NCBI GenBank assembly: GCA_018668475.1
Contig: JABJCZ010000116.1
Span: 1 to 9,683, forward strand
Direction: 5' to 3'
DNA from: Alphaproteobacteria bacterium
GTDB lineage: Bacteria > Pseudomonadota > Alphaproteobacteria > UBA828
Length of the DNA: 9,683 nt
A program made the position numbers and the translations under genes. Positions 1 to 7,149 of the stretch are shown here, one piece after another. The notes under the pieces are model-generated. The model ran no database searches and was not told the origin of the DNA. It saw only the letters and a program-made list of their open reading frames with translations. Within the stretch, counting starts at the first letter, position 1; the number at the start of each line of letters is the position of its first letter.

Positions 1-1
1 C

Positions 2-520
2 GACATCTATCGCGAGCTCTGGACCAAGGAAGAGCCGGCATTCGACGGCAAATACCGCAGCTTCTCAAACATCTACTTTTCGCCAAAACCAGTGCAGACC
101 CCTCACCCGCCAATCTGGGTGGGTGGCGAAAGCAAGGCGGCCATGCGCCGGGCCGTGCGCCGGGGCGATGCGTGGTACCCGATCGGTTGCAATCCCCATC
201 ACTCGCTCGATACGTTGAGCCGCTATAGTGCCTCGTTGGACACACTGAAAAGCCTGGCAGATGAAGAAGGTCGGGACATGGCCACGCTGGACCTCGCCTA
301 TTGGTCGGTCTGGACCGCCGAAGCAGGTGAGCCGATTACACTGGCGGACGGCGAGCGTATGATGTTGAGCGGCAGTGTCGACAGCATTGTCGATGACATC
401 GGCGCGATGCAGGAACTTGGCGTCACGCAATTGCTGTTCAACTTCCTGGCAGAAACGAGCCAGGAGACACAGGATCGTATTGAGGCCTTCGCGAGCGACG
501 TACTCAGCAAGATCAAATAG
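2..520 (+). CDS. LLM-class flavin-dependent oxidoreductase, 3' part (5' end outside window)
   Basis: This is the C-terminal 172 residues of a bacterial luciferase-like (LLM) flavin/F420-dependent oxidoreductase. The reading frame is open from base 2, so the start lies upstream of the window. The fragment has the family's typical C-terminal signature: a PVQTPHPPIWVGG stretch (about fragment residues 30-42), followed by a serine/alanine helix and ARG-type RRAVRRGDAWYPIG. That block is the beta-strand and phosphate-binding area near the flavin in LLM TIM barrels. The C-terminal part, with the typical helix about avoiding a short 'DDIGAMQELGVTQLLFNF' strand, also fits. LLM enzymes are cytosolic and use reduced flavin or F420 for monooxygenation or hydride transfer; the substrate cannot be told. 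It is followed after 31 bp by an amidohydrolase, which suggests oxidative opening or trimming of a nitrogen compound (inference). The codon at 92 is GTG but is internal, not the start. Confidence 0.9.
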   Translation, partial: DIYRELWTKEEPAFDGKYRSFSNIYFSPKPVQTPHPPIWVGGESKAAMRRAVRRGDAWYPIGCNPHHSLDTLSRYSASLDTLKSLADEEGRDMATLDLAYWSVWTAEAGEPITLADGERMMLSGSVDSIVDDIGAMQELGVTQLLFNFLAETSQETQDRIEAFASDVLSKIK

Positions 521-540
521 GGTCAGGTCAGACCAGATCC

Positions 541-545
541 GGGAG
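541..545 (+). promoter_or_regulatory. Ribosome binding site of the nitrilase-family gene
   Basis: GGGAG lies 6 bases before the ATG at 552. It decides the start at 552 over the much longer open frame that reads back into the upstream gene. Confidence 0.6.
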
Positions 546-551
546 ACGAGT

Positions 552-1403
552 ATGACGATGAAGAAAAATATGAGCATTGGCGTTGCGCAAATGGATTGCA
601 CCGTCGGTGACGTCACCGCCAACCTCAACAAGATTGAGCGGTACGCCAAGCTCGCTGCTGGTATGGGGGCCGACCTCGTCGTTTATCCGGAATGCTGTAC
701 CACCGGCTATTTTCTCGGCGATCGCATGGCGGACCTCGTGGAGCCGCCGGACGGTCCAACCGCAACCCGTATCGGTGAAATCGCCAAAGAGAACGGCTTG
801 CACATGGCGGTTGGCAGTTACACCCGGGACGGAAATCTCATGCGAAACTCCCAGCTACTCCACGGGCCGGATGGCAAACAGATCGCGGTCTATCACAAGG
901 CGCATCTGTTCGCCGCCGAACGCGAGGTCTGCACGCCGGGCGATGAGCCCTGCATCGCCGATACCGCGCTCGGCAAGATCGGCATGACAATTTGTTACGA
1001 CCTGGTGTTTCCGGAATACGCCCGCTCGCTGGTGGATGGTGGCGCGGATTTTCTGATTAACAGCACGCATTGGTTCAATGACCTGTACCAGCGCGACGTC
1101 TGGGGCTGGGAAGGCAGTGTGACCGAGAGCATGGCCCGCACCCGAGCCCTGGAGAACGTTACCTATGTGGCCATGGCCGCGCGCGTCGGCGAAGAAACCC
1201 TTGGGCCGGAAATCGTATTTGATGCCCTTGGCCATTCATGCGTCGCCGCACCGTCAGGCAAGTTGCTCGCCTCGTTGCCCAAGGGAGAAGGCCTCGGTAT
1301 TGCGCACATTGGTTTGACCGATGAGGACGAAGCGAAGTGGAAAGCCGTCGCCACCTACCATGAGGACCGCCGCCCAGCCCTCTACGCCAAAGCGACCGCA
1401 TGA
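552..1403 (+). CDS. Carbon-nitrogen hydrolase (nitrilase superfamily amidohydrolase)
   Basis: A 283-residue cytosolic amidase-type enzyme that probably hydrolyses a C-N bond (amide, carbamoyl or nitrile) through a thioester on cysteine. The Glu-Lys-Cys triad is visible: E47 in VVYPECC, K116 in YHKAHLF, and C148 in [12 protein letters not shown]. Order and spacing are those of the superfamily, and the length matches the usual 260-300 residues. ICYD followed by FPEYAR is the typical nucleophile elbow. The start at 552 follows a GGGAG motif; a second in-frame ATG at 558 is also possible. The frame is open back to 375, but that part overlaps the upstream gene and looks like non-protein. The gene sits 31 bp after the LLM oxidoreductase and its stop overlaps the next start (ATGA, 1400-1403), so it is in an operon. 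The true substrate (omega-amide, carbamoyl-amino acid, other) cannot be assigned from sequence. Confidence 0.92.
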   Translation: MTMKKNMSIGVAQMDCTVGDVTANLNKIERYAKLAAGMGADLVVYPECCTTGYFLGDRMADLVEPPDGPTATRIGEIAKENGLHMAVGSYTRDGNLMRNSQLLHGPDGKQIAVYHKAHLFAAEREVCTPGDEPCIADTALGKIGMTICYDLVFPEYARSLVDGGADFLINSTHWFNDLYQRDVWGWEGSVTESMARTRALENVTYVAMAARVGEETLGPEIVFDALGHSCVAAPSGKLLASLPKGEGLGIAHIGLTDEDEAKWKAVATYHEDRRPALYAKATA

Positions 1404-2458
1404 CAGCCGAAAATACCCTGCCGCGCAATTTTGCCAACGTCGCTGAGCTGGATGAATTTCTGACCCGTCCGACAGACGCATTGACGGCCGATCTTGCGGC
1501 GACGCCCGGCGACATCATCGTCCTCGGCGCCGGCGGTAAGATGGGGCCATCTCTGGCAATTCTCGCGAAACGGGCCGCGCCGGAAAAACGTGTCATTGCC
1601 GTCGCCCGATTTTCCGAGCCGACCGTCAAGGACGCCCTTGCACAACAGGGTGTCGAGACCATCGCCTGCGATTTGCTGGACGAGGCCGCCGTCGCCACAC
1701 TGCCCAAATGCGAGAACGTCATCTTCATGGCCGGGCGTAAATTCGGTGCGGAAGGCGATCTCGACTTTACGTGGGCGATGAACGCCCATGTACCTGCCAT
1801 CGTTGCCCAGGCTTTTCCGTCATCACGGGTTATCGCCTTTTCTACGGGTTGTGTTTATCCGTTTGTCGACGTGACGGGACAAGGAGCGCCAGAAACCCTG
1901 CCGCCCAACCCCCCACCAGGAGAATATGCAAATTCCTGTGTTGGACGGGAGCGGATGTTCGAATATTTCTCCGGGCAGAACGATACGCCGGGCCGCCTGA
2001 TCCGACTAAATTACGCCATCGATATGCGATACGGCGTGCTCGTGGATATCGCCAAGAAGGTGCGCAGTGGTGAGCCGATTGACGTCACCACCGGCCACTT
2101 CAATGTCATCTGGCAGGGCGATGCCAATGCATACGCGCTGCGCGCGCTCAGCCAGTGCACGACGCCCACCAGCCCGCTTAATGTGACCGGGCCGGAGACC
2201 GTCGCTGCGCGCTATGCCGCCGCCGCATTTGGCGAACGATTTGGCAAGGAGCCGGTACTTATCGGCGACGAGGCGGCCACGGGCTGGCTGGCCAACTCAG
2301 CGCAAGCCTTCAACTTGTTCGGCTACCCCACAGTGCCGCTTGGCCGCATGATGGACTGGATCGCCGACTGGCTGATCAATGACCGGGAGGTCTGGAACAA
2401 GGCAACCCAGTACGAAGTGCGTGATGGCGTCTATCGAGCGCCGGGCGCCAACAGGTAA
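1400..2458 (+). CDS. NAD(P)-binding epimerase/dehydratase-like protein (extended SDR) with YxxxC in place of YxxxK
   Basis: A 352-residue Rossmann-fold protein of the NAD-dependent epimerase/dehydratase (extended SDR) type. Residues 39-49 ([11 protein letters not shown]) are the dinucleotide-binding loop GxGGxxG. FMAGRKFG near 109-116 corresponds to the strand-4 region. STGCVYPF (148-155) is the serine/threonine strand before the active site. The active-site tyrosine is Y176 in [10 protein letters not shown], but the position four later, normally lysine, is C180; the surrounding GRE fits the usual helix. The enzyme may therefore have altered or lost oxidoreductase chemistry, or use another residue. 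A NVTGPE motif at 261-266 is typical of the substrate-binding end of these proteins. The start ATG overlaps the previous stop, implying translational coupling. With the next gene, a DapA-like lyase, it may process a sugar-acid or keto-acid intermediate (inference). Confidence 0.86.
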   Translation: MTAENTLPRNFANVAELDEFLTRPTDALTADLAATPGDIIVLGAGGKMGPSLAILAKRAAPEKRVIAVARFSEPTVKDALAQQGVETIACDLLDEAAVATLPKCENVIFMAGRKFGAEGDLDFTWAMNAHVPAIVAQAFPSSRVIAFSTGCVYPFVDVTGQGAPETLPPNPPPGEYANSCVGRERMFEYFSGQNDTPGRLIRLNYAIDMRYGVLVDIAKKVRSGEPIDVTTGHFNVIWQGDANAYALRALSQCTTPTSPLNVTGPETVAARYAAAAFGERFGKEPVLIGDEAATGWLANSAQAFNLFGYPTVPLGRMMDWIADWLINDREVWNKATQYEVRDGVYRAPGANR

Positions 2459-2468
2459 GCATTGAACG

Positions 2469-3533
2469 ATGGGCCTACACCACACTGAACTGCCCGATGA
2501 TGTGCGCGCGCGCCTGCGTGCTGGCACCGCCATTCCTGCGCACCCGCTTGCGCTGGATGCCTCGCGCAAGCTCGATCCGCGCCGCCAGCGCGCCCTCAGC
2601 CGCTATTACCTCGATGCTGGTGCCGGTGGCCTTGCTGTCGGCGTGCATACCACCCAGTTCGAAATTCGCGACGTTGGGCTCTATGAGCCGGTCCTGAAAC
2701 TGGCAGCAGAAACCACCGAGAGCTGGTCATCTGCCCCAACCGTCCGCATTGCGGGTCTGGTCGGCCCAACCGCACAGGCCGTAGGTGAGGCTGAGATTGC
2801 CCGTGGCCTGGGTTATCACGCCGGCCTGCTCAGTCTCGCCGCCCTCAAGGGTGCCAGCGAAGATGACATGATTGCCCATTGTCGCCAGCTGGCCGATGAA
2901 ATTCCAGTTATGGGGTTTTATCTTCAGCCTGCGGTCGGCGGTGCCCCGTTATCCCACACCTTCTGGCGCCGGTTCGCCGAGATAGATAACGTTATTGCCA
3001 TCAAGATCGCGCCGTTCAATCGATACGCCACACTCGACGTGGTGCGCGGCGTGGTCGAGGCGCGCGCCGAGGATCGGGTTACACTCTATACCGGCAATGA
3101 CGACGCGATTATTGCCGACCTCGTCACACCTCATGCCTGGACCCGTGACGGCGAAACAGTGCTGGTCTCCATCGTCGGCGGCTTACTGGGGCACTGGTCA
3201 GTCTGGACTAAATCCGCCGTCGATCTTTGGCATGAGTCGACCGAAGCCGTGATGGACGGGCAGGTCCCGTTGGAGCTGTTGGCGCTGGGCACCCAGGTAA
3301 CCGATTGCAATAGTGCGTTCTTTGATGTCGCCAACAATTTCAGCGGTTGCATCGCCGGCTGTCACGAGGTGCTGCGTCGCCAGGGGCTACTTGAGGGCAT
3401 CTGGTGCCTCGATCCGGACGAGGGCCTGAGCCCGGGACAGGCCGAAGAAATTGACCGCGTCTACGCCGCCTACCCTGCCCTCAACGACGACGCATTCGTC
3501 GCTGAAAATCTGTCGCGCTGGCTCGACGACTAA
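2469..3533 (+). CDS. Dihydrodipicolinate synthase/N-acetylneuraminate lyase superfamily protein (not DapA)
   Basis: A 354-residue class I aldolase-type TIM barrel, longer than DapA (about 290). The Schiff-base lysine is probably K179 in IAIKIAPFNRY, and the catalytic tyrosine Y151 in GFYLQPAVGG. They are 28 residues apart, the same spacing as Tyr133/Lys161 in E. coli DapA. The threonine pair of the DapA GTTGE loop is kept as T61-T62 in GVHTTQFE, but its glycine is changed. The arginine that DapA has five residues after the tyrosine is absent (V156 here). It is therefore unlikely to make dihydrodipicolinate; an aldolase or dehydratase acting on a 2-keto acid is a better guess. The C-terminal 100 residues carry several cysteines (C280, C294, C298, C313). 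The start ATG is 10 bases past the previous stop and has no strong Shine-Dalgarno, so coupling to the upstream gene is likely. It is the last gene of the operon. Confidence 0.85.
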   Translation: MGLHHTELPDDVRARLRAGTAIPAHPLALDASRKLDPRRQRALSRYYLDAGAGGLAVGVHTTQFEIRDVGLYEPVLKLAAETTESWSSAPTVRIAGLVGPTAQAVGEAEIARGLGYHAGLLSLAALKGASEDDMIAHCRQLADEIPVMGFYLQPAVGGAPLSHTFWRRFAEIDNVIAIKIAPFNRYATLDVVRGVVEARAEDRVTLYTGNDDAIIADLVTPHAWTRDGETVLVSIVGGLLGHWSVWTKSAVDLWHESTEAVMDGQVPLELLALGTQVTDCNSAFFDVANNFSGCIAGCHEVLRRQGLLEGIWCLDPDEGLSPGQAEEIDRVYAAYPALNDDAFVAENLSRWLDD

Positions 3534-3546
3534 AGCCGGCTCAGCA

Positions 3547-3867
3547 TTATTCGGTAACGTTGATCACCATTTTCATCTTGGGATGGATGGCGCAGCGGAT
3601 ATCGATGCTGCCGACATGATCAATGGTGACGGTATCGCGATCACCCGGTTTTTGCTTCTTGATCTTGATATTCACGCCATCGGTCTTGGAATAGATATTG
3701 TGGCGAGATTTGTCGTCGTTCACGAATGTTACGGTATCGCCTGCGCTAATATTGAGCACGGCCGGTGAGAATTTTTTTCCACCTTGCGTAACAATATGGT
3801 CTTCAGCAAAGGCGCTGCCTGATACCAATACGAGCGCGCTAACGATCAAAGCGGCCAGTCGTTTCAT
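3547..3867 (-). CDS. Small periplasmic cupredoxin (plastocyanin/pseudoazurin-like)
   Basis: A 106-residue exported type 1 blue-copper protein. Residues 1-21 form a Sec signal peptide (KR, hydrophobic core, cleavage after AFA). The mature protein of about 85 residues has the copper ligands of the plastocyanin fold: H56 in DKSRHNIYS, then C92, H95 and M100 in the C-terminal CAIHPKMKM loop. Cys-x2-His-x4-Met is the plastocyanin/pseudoazurin spacing; M98 is an alternative axial ligand. The beta-strand motif ISAGDTVTFVNDD (40-52) is characteristic. Such proteins shuttle single electrons in the periplasm. An AGAGAG-like purine run (AAAGAGAG) lies about 7 bases before the ATG. It lies 59 bp after the P460 cytochrome gene on the same strand, so it is a likely electron partner of that cytochrome (inference). 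It ends 13 bp from the end of the convergent lyase gene. Confidence 0.91.
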   Translation of the reverse strand: MKRLAALIVSALVLVSGSAFAEDHIVTQGGKKFSPAVLNISAGDTVTFVNDDKSRHNIYSKTDGVNIKIKKQKPGDRDTVTIDHVGSIDIRCAIHPKMKMVINVTE

Positions 3868-3926
3868 GATGTTTCTCTCTTTATGTCTGATGCCAGTGTT
3901 CAGATGCCTCTTCGCGGGTGAACGGC

Positions 3927-5054
3927 CTAGGGTGACACCCGGTATTCATCCGGCAAGAACATCAGATTGTCATCGTCTTCGCCGGCAATCGTGTGACAAT
4001 CATTGCAAAACTTTTGAATGTTCGCGGCATCCTGGACCGCGCCATTAGGCAAGATCATTGTGTAATACCAGTCGCCTGTGTCCGGCGATGAGCCGGCAGC
4101 TTGCTTGGCCATCAGGAACAACGGACCCACGCCAATTTTGCCGTTCGGGGAAACCACGAAACTTTCCTTCGCCGCAATGGCGCCCACCGGCATGGGGCCG
4201 CCCTCTTCGTAGAGGCCATAGTCCTGTGCCTTTGCGTTGGCATAATTGTTGACGTAGCGCATCCCGTGAGTTTCCGACAGATACGGCGCCGTCGTGTATC
4301 GCTTCCAGCCTTGATAGGCCGACGCCGCAGGCAGTCCTGACTTCGCATACGCCGCAGCAAGATCAGCCTGAACACAGTCAAATGCCGCACTCGCCTCGGC
4401 TGCTGTTAGCTCAGGCGCCGGCGCACCGCCGCAGGGACCGCATGCACCGCACGGGCCACATGGGTTAGCCGCAGCGCAGGGATTGGCCCCAGCGCAAGGA
4501 TTGGCCGCCGCGCACGGGTTGCAGGGATTACAAGTGGCGCAAGGATTACACCCGCCGCTCGGCCCGCAAGGGGGTTTCGCTGCACACGGATTGCAGCCTG
4601 CAGCGAGGCGAGGCACAACACATTTGGTGGATGCGCCGCCAGCCGCACAGGGTCCACAGGCACCACACGGGCCACACGGGCCACACGGGCCACACGGGCC
4701 ACAGGGGTTTGCCGCAGCACACGGGTTGCACCCACCACATGGACCGCATGTATTTGCTGCGGCACATGGATTACAGGGGCGACACCCACCGCACGGACTT
4801 GCCGCGCAGGGATTGGCCGCGCAGGGATTACATGCGCCACATCCGCTGGCGAGCTGGATCGGCATCAGATATCCGCTAAATGTGTGCCCTGCGGGCTCAA
4901 CCGGGGCCGGTCTCGGCTGCGCCGTTGGGTTATCGCGCGGTCCGGTGTGACCCGCCTCAACAGGCGACACCGCGGACGACATAACCACAATGCCGAGTGC
5001 GACTGACACAGCTGTGCCAGCCAGAAAATGAGATTTTCCGACCTGCTTCCCCAT
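3927..5054 (-). CDS. Cytochrome P460-type c-haem protein with a cysteine-rich N-terminal repeat domain
   Basis: A 375-residue exported protein. Residues 1-34 look like a signal peptide (GKQVGK, hydrophobic stretch 11-29, cleavage near VEAG). A proline-rich linker follows. Residues 72-208 hold 34 cysteines in NPC/GPC/CAAANPC repeats. Residues 215-375 form a cytochrome P460 domain: [47 protein letters not shown], and the c-haem site C350-x-x-C353-H354 followed by MFLPDEYR. In Nitrosomonas cytochrome P460 a lysine in a GTxxVKE motif is cross-linked to haem; K296 in the VGAIAAKE segment lines up with it (alignment by eye). P460 proteins oxidise hydroxylamine and some bind NO. Start: the ATG at 5052-5054 is preceded by GGAAGG about 11 bases upstream and begins a normal signal peptide; a TTG at 5114 would add 20 residues that do not fit. 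The gene probably leads an operon with the cupredoxin. The function of the repeat is unknown; metal binding or a covalent scaffold are possibilities. Confidence 0.9.
   Translation of the reverse strand: MGKQVGKSHFLAGTAVSVALGIVVMSSAVSPVEAGHTGPRDNPTAQPRPAPVEPAGHTFSGYLMPIQLASGCGACNPCAANPCAASPCGGCRPCNPCAAANTCGPCGGCNPCAAANPCGPCGPCGPCGPCGACGPCAAGGASTKCVVPRLAAGCNPCAAKPPCGPSGGCNPCATCNPCNPCAAANPCAGANPCAAANPCGPCGACGPCGGAPAPELTAAEASAAFDCVQADLAAAYAKSGLPAASAYQGWKRYTTAPYLSETHGMRYVNNYANAKAQDYGLYEEGGPMPVGAIAAKESFVVSPNGKIGVGPLFLMAKQAAGSSPDTGDWYYTMILPNGAVQDAANIQKFCNDCHTIAGEDDDNLMFLPDEYRVSP
4654..4707 (+). repeat. 9-bp tandem repeats (CCACACGGG) inside the P460 cysteine-rich region
   Basis: Four perfect copies of CCACACGGG occupy 4663-4698, with degenerate copies on each side (CCACAGGCA at 4654-4662, CCACAGGGG at 4699-4707). 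Read on the minus strand each unit encodes the tripeptide Cys-Gly-Pro, so the array expands or contracts the protein by three residues without a frameshift. Looser 9- and 18-bp repetition continues from roughly 4430 to 4845. Confidence 0.9.
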
Positions 5055-5163
5055 AACTCTTTGTACCTTCCCAAAATTTGCGCTGCCCGCCCAAACGGGC
5101 TGATATTTGCCCAACGCTCCTCAACGTCAGGTCGAAACCGAGTATGCGTGACAATTGATCTAC

Positions 5164-5225
5164 GCCATTTCACATCTGCGTCAGCCATTTCACATCTTCG
5201 TCAACAGCGCCCTTCACATCTCCAC
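5164..5225 (-). promoter_or_regulatory. Tandem direct repeats with TTCACATC core, probable regulator binding sites upstream of the P460 gene
   Basis: Two adjacent 20-bp copies differ at one base: GCCATTTCACATCTGCGTCA at 5164-5183 and the copy at 5184-5203. A third, shorter copy (GCCCTTCACATCT) starts at 5209. The TTCACATC cores begin at 5169, 5189 and 5213, so the first two are about two helical turns apart, on the same DNA face. They lie about 110-170 bases upstream of the P460 start, an activator-like position. The regulator is unknown. Confidence 0.55.
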
Positions 5226-5308
5226 AAACAGGACCGAAATAGCGGAAAATCGGCGGAAAATCAGTGATTTGTAATGTTAATAAAATTTCATGTTGTTAAT
5301 GCCACTTA

Positions 5309-5328
5309 TTAAAAAATCACCTTTTTAA
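5309..5328. repeat. AT-only inverted repeat TTAAAAA-N6-TTTTTAA
   Basis: A perfect 7-bp inverted repeat around ATCACC, inside the AT-rich part of the divergent region. It could be a regulator site, a promoter UP element or a weak stem; it lacks the GC-rich stem of an intrinsic terminator. Confidence 0.4.
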
Positions 5329-5496
5329 ACACTTTTTTACCCATTTCTGTCGCAATCCGACAAATACGGCTGGCGTGTCTTGTTGGTGACCTCGCAGAAC
5401 CTTGAGGGTCACTTCTTGTCCACACCAAATACAAATGACTTGCCTTGGCGCGGCACCTGATTGCTGCCACTGGCGGCACAGAAATGACGACTAGAC

Positions 5497-5505
5497 GGGA
5501 GGGGA
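5497..5505 (+). promoter_or_regulatory. Ribosome binding site of the chemoreceptor gene
   Basis: GGGAGGGGA includes a near-perfect Shine-Dalgarno (GGAGG at 5498-5502). It is only 3 bases from the ATG at 5506 but 9 from the ATG at 5512, which favours 5512 as the real start. Confidence 0.7.
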
Positions 5506-5511
5506 ATGACA

Positions 5512-7149
5512 ATGCGAATTCGCGGAAAACTGATCTTGGGTTTCTCGGTCATGATATTGTTGACCGGTGGAATGGGCTACCTGGCGATCACGAGCATTCA
5601 GGAGACCACGCGCCAGACCAGCGAAGTTTTTGAGTTTCCGCTGATGTCGAGCAACTTTGCGCGCAGCGCCCAGGCCAATTTTGTGCGGATGGATCGCGCT
5701 GACCTGCAAGCCCAGCATTCTGTCACCGCTGAGCAGACAGAATCTGAAATCGAGCTTGCACAGGAGTTCGACAGTCTCATTCGCGAGGATCTCGAAATTG
5801 TCGCTGAGCGCCTGCGCCATGATGATGGTACAGCCGTAATTGCGAATATCGTTGCCGGCCTCGACAGCCTGACCTCAAGCCGCAATGACTTTGGCGCAGC
5901 TAATATCGAAGCGCGCGATGCGGTATTTGAAGACACCAACGAACAACTCGAACTCCTCATCGAACTTGGTGTTGAGGAGGGATTCGATTACCTGACCGCC
6001 TCCCAAGACATGGCAGACCGAGTAATGACCACCAATTTGTTCGCTATCGGCATCACACTGGGTATCGGGGTGCTTATCGCGCTTTTACTGGCGCGCATCA
6101 TCGCCCGCCCGACTGCCGCCATTGCCGCCGCGACAACTCGCCTCGCTGAAGGGGACACATCATTCGAAGTGCCGGCGACCAAGCGAAACGATGAAGTCGG
6201 TGATCTTGCGCGGGCGCTGGAAGTTTTTCGTCAAACCGCCATCAAGATCGAGACGATGAATATTGAGCGCGAAGCCACGCGCAGCGAGAATGAGCACAAA
6301 CGCAAGCGCGAGCTGAAGACAATTTCAGATGAATTCGACGCTGAGCTTCGTTCAACAGTGAGCTATGTCGCCAATCAGTCAGACGGCATGCGCGATTCCG
6401 CTTCCGAAATGAGCACAGCCATGGTCCGCGTTGGTGAACGCGCTCGGGCCGCCGACGACGCTGCCCGGCTGGCGACGGAGAGTGTCGATGCGGTTGCCGC
6501 CGCAGCTGAAGAACTCTCGGCCGGAATCAACGAGGTCGCCAGCAATGTTAGTCAAGCCGCCGATACGTCGAGCCAAGCCGTGAACGAAGCGAACGAGACC
6601 AATGCGACGGTCCAGCGATTGGCCGGCGCAGCAGCCAAGATCGGCGACATCATTCACTTGATCAACGATATCGCGACACAAACTAATCTCCTTGCGCTGA
6701 ATGCCACGATCGAAGCTGCGCGAGCTGGCGAAGCCGGCAAGGGCTTTGCGGTCGTCGCCGGTGAGGTCAAAATGCTGGCCAATCAGACAGCCTCGGCAAC
6801 CGACGAAATTGATACGCATATCACAGAGATCAGCGCCGAAATCAAACGCGCCGTCGATGCAATTCAGGTGATCTCGGGGACCATCGGCAAGATCAGCGAT
6901 TCCAGCATGACAATCGCCGCTGCCATGGAGGAGCAGAGTGCCTCAACCGCCGAGATCAGCAATCGCGCGCGGGATGCCGCCGACGGCAATCAGAAAGCGT
7001 CGGCCAGCATTGCCGAGATGGCGTCGGAAACGGCCCGCACAACAGAGCTTTCCAACTCGGTCAACGCCGCAGCCAGCGCCGTCGCCACCCATGTTGTGGA
7101 TATGCAGTCGGAACTATCAGACAAACTGCGCAACAGTCTGGCGGGCTAG
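5512..7149 (+). CDS. Methyl-accepting chemotaxis protein (transmembrane chemoreceptor)
   Basis: A 545-residue inner-membrane receptor that signals through CheA/CheW to the flagellar motor. Numbering from 5512: TM1 about 6-27 ([17 protein letters not shown]); periplasmic ligand-binding region about 28-175, mostly helical as in four-helix-bundle sensors; TM2 about 176-198 ([17 protein letters not shown]); HAMP about 198-250, with the typical [14 protein letters not shown]; and a long cytoplasmic coiled coil. The hairpin tip is the highly conserved [30 protein letters not shown] region (about 387-416). Likely methylation helices flank it with Glu/Gln-Ala-Ser pairs such as AAEELSAG and MEEQSAS. 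There is no C-terminal CheR-binding pentapeptide; it ends [10 protein letters not shown]. The ligand is unknown. Being divergent from the P460 operon, it could sense something related to that pathway (weak inference). Its TAG stop shares a CTAG with the convergent zur stop. An ATG at 5506 is a less likely start. Confidence 0.96.
   Translation: MRIRGKLILGFSVMILLTGGMGYLAITSIQETTRQTSEVFEFPLMSSNFARSAQANFVRMDRADLQAQHSVTAEQTESEIELAQEFDSLIREDLEIVAERLRHDDGTAVIANIVAGLDSLTSSRNDFGAANIEARDAVFEDTNEQLELLIELGVEEGFDYLTASQDMADRVMTTNLFAIGITLGIGVLIALLLARIIARPTAAIAAATTRLAEGDTSFEVPATKRNDEVGDLARALEVFRQTAIKIETMNIEREATRSENEHKRKRELKTISDEFDAELRSTVSYVANQSDGMRDSASEMSTAMVRVGERARAADDAARLATESVDAVAAAAEELSAGINEVASNVSQAADTSSQAVNEANETNATVQRLAGAAAKIGDIIHLINDIATQTNLLALNATIEAARAGEAGKGFAVVAGEVKMLANQTASATDEIDTHITEISAEIKRAVDAIQVISGTIGKISDSSMTIAAAMEEQSASTAEISNRARDAADGNQKASASIAEMASETARTTELSNSVNAAASAVATHVVDMQSELSDKLRNSLAG

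Larger units (their letters stand above)
5055..5511. other. Long divergent intergenic region between the P460 gene and the chemoreceptor gene
   Basis: About 455 bases with no convincing gene. It must carry the promoters of both flanking genes. The segment nearest the P460 gene (5160-5225) has three TTCACATC repeats. The middle (about 5260-5345) is strikingly AT-rich compared with the GC-rich surroundings and contains a TTAAAAA/TTTTTAA inverted repeat. The segment nearest the chemoreceptor has an imperfect TGCTGCC/GGCGGCA dyad at 5462-5478. I could not assign -35/-10 elements with confidence. Short open frames here (for example plus strand 5028-5267) have no recognisable protein signature. Confidence 0.7.

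Noticed and set aside
375..551. Longer N-terminus for the nitrilase-family protein
   Set aside because: It overlaps the upstream oxidoreductase in another frame and is arginine/serine-rich non-protein; the triad spacing fits the start at 552.
3534..3541. AGCCGGCT palindrome between the convergent lyase and cupredoxin genes, as a terminator
   Set aside because: There is no loop and no T-run; the 13-bp gap is too short for a normal hairpin terminator.
4406..4840. Minus-strand frame rich in Val-Ala-Arg repeats
   Set aside because: A frame-shifted shadow of the same repeat.
4424..4841. CRISPR-like array
   Set aside because: The repeats are 9-bp coding units without spacers.
4837..4850. Possible lipobox (LASGC, residues 68-72) in the P460 protein
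   Set aside because: It is 40 residues beyond the signal peptide, and the residue three before Cys is Ala, not Leu.
4483..4950. Plus-strand open frame rich in His-Gly-Pro repeats opposite the P460 gene
   Set aside because: It is the antisense reading of the 9-bp-periodic cysteine repeat; tandem repeats keep all frames open. It has no domain, and the opposite strand has a signal peptide and a haem domain.
5055..5114. Earlier TTG start for the P460 protein at 5114
   Set aside because: It would add 20 residues before a complete signal peptide, and its AGGAG is only about 2 bases from the TTG.
5447..5464. Possible sigma-54 promoter (GGCAC ... TTGC) before the chemoreceptor gene
   Set aside because: The GG and GC elements are separated by 9 bases instead of the strictly required 10.
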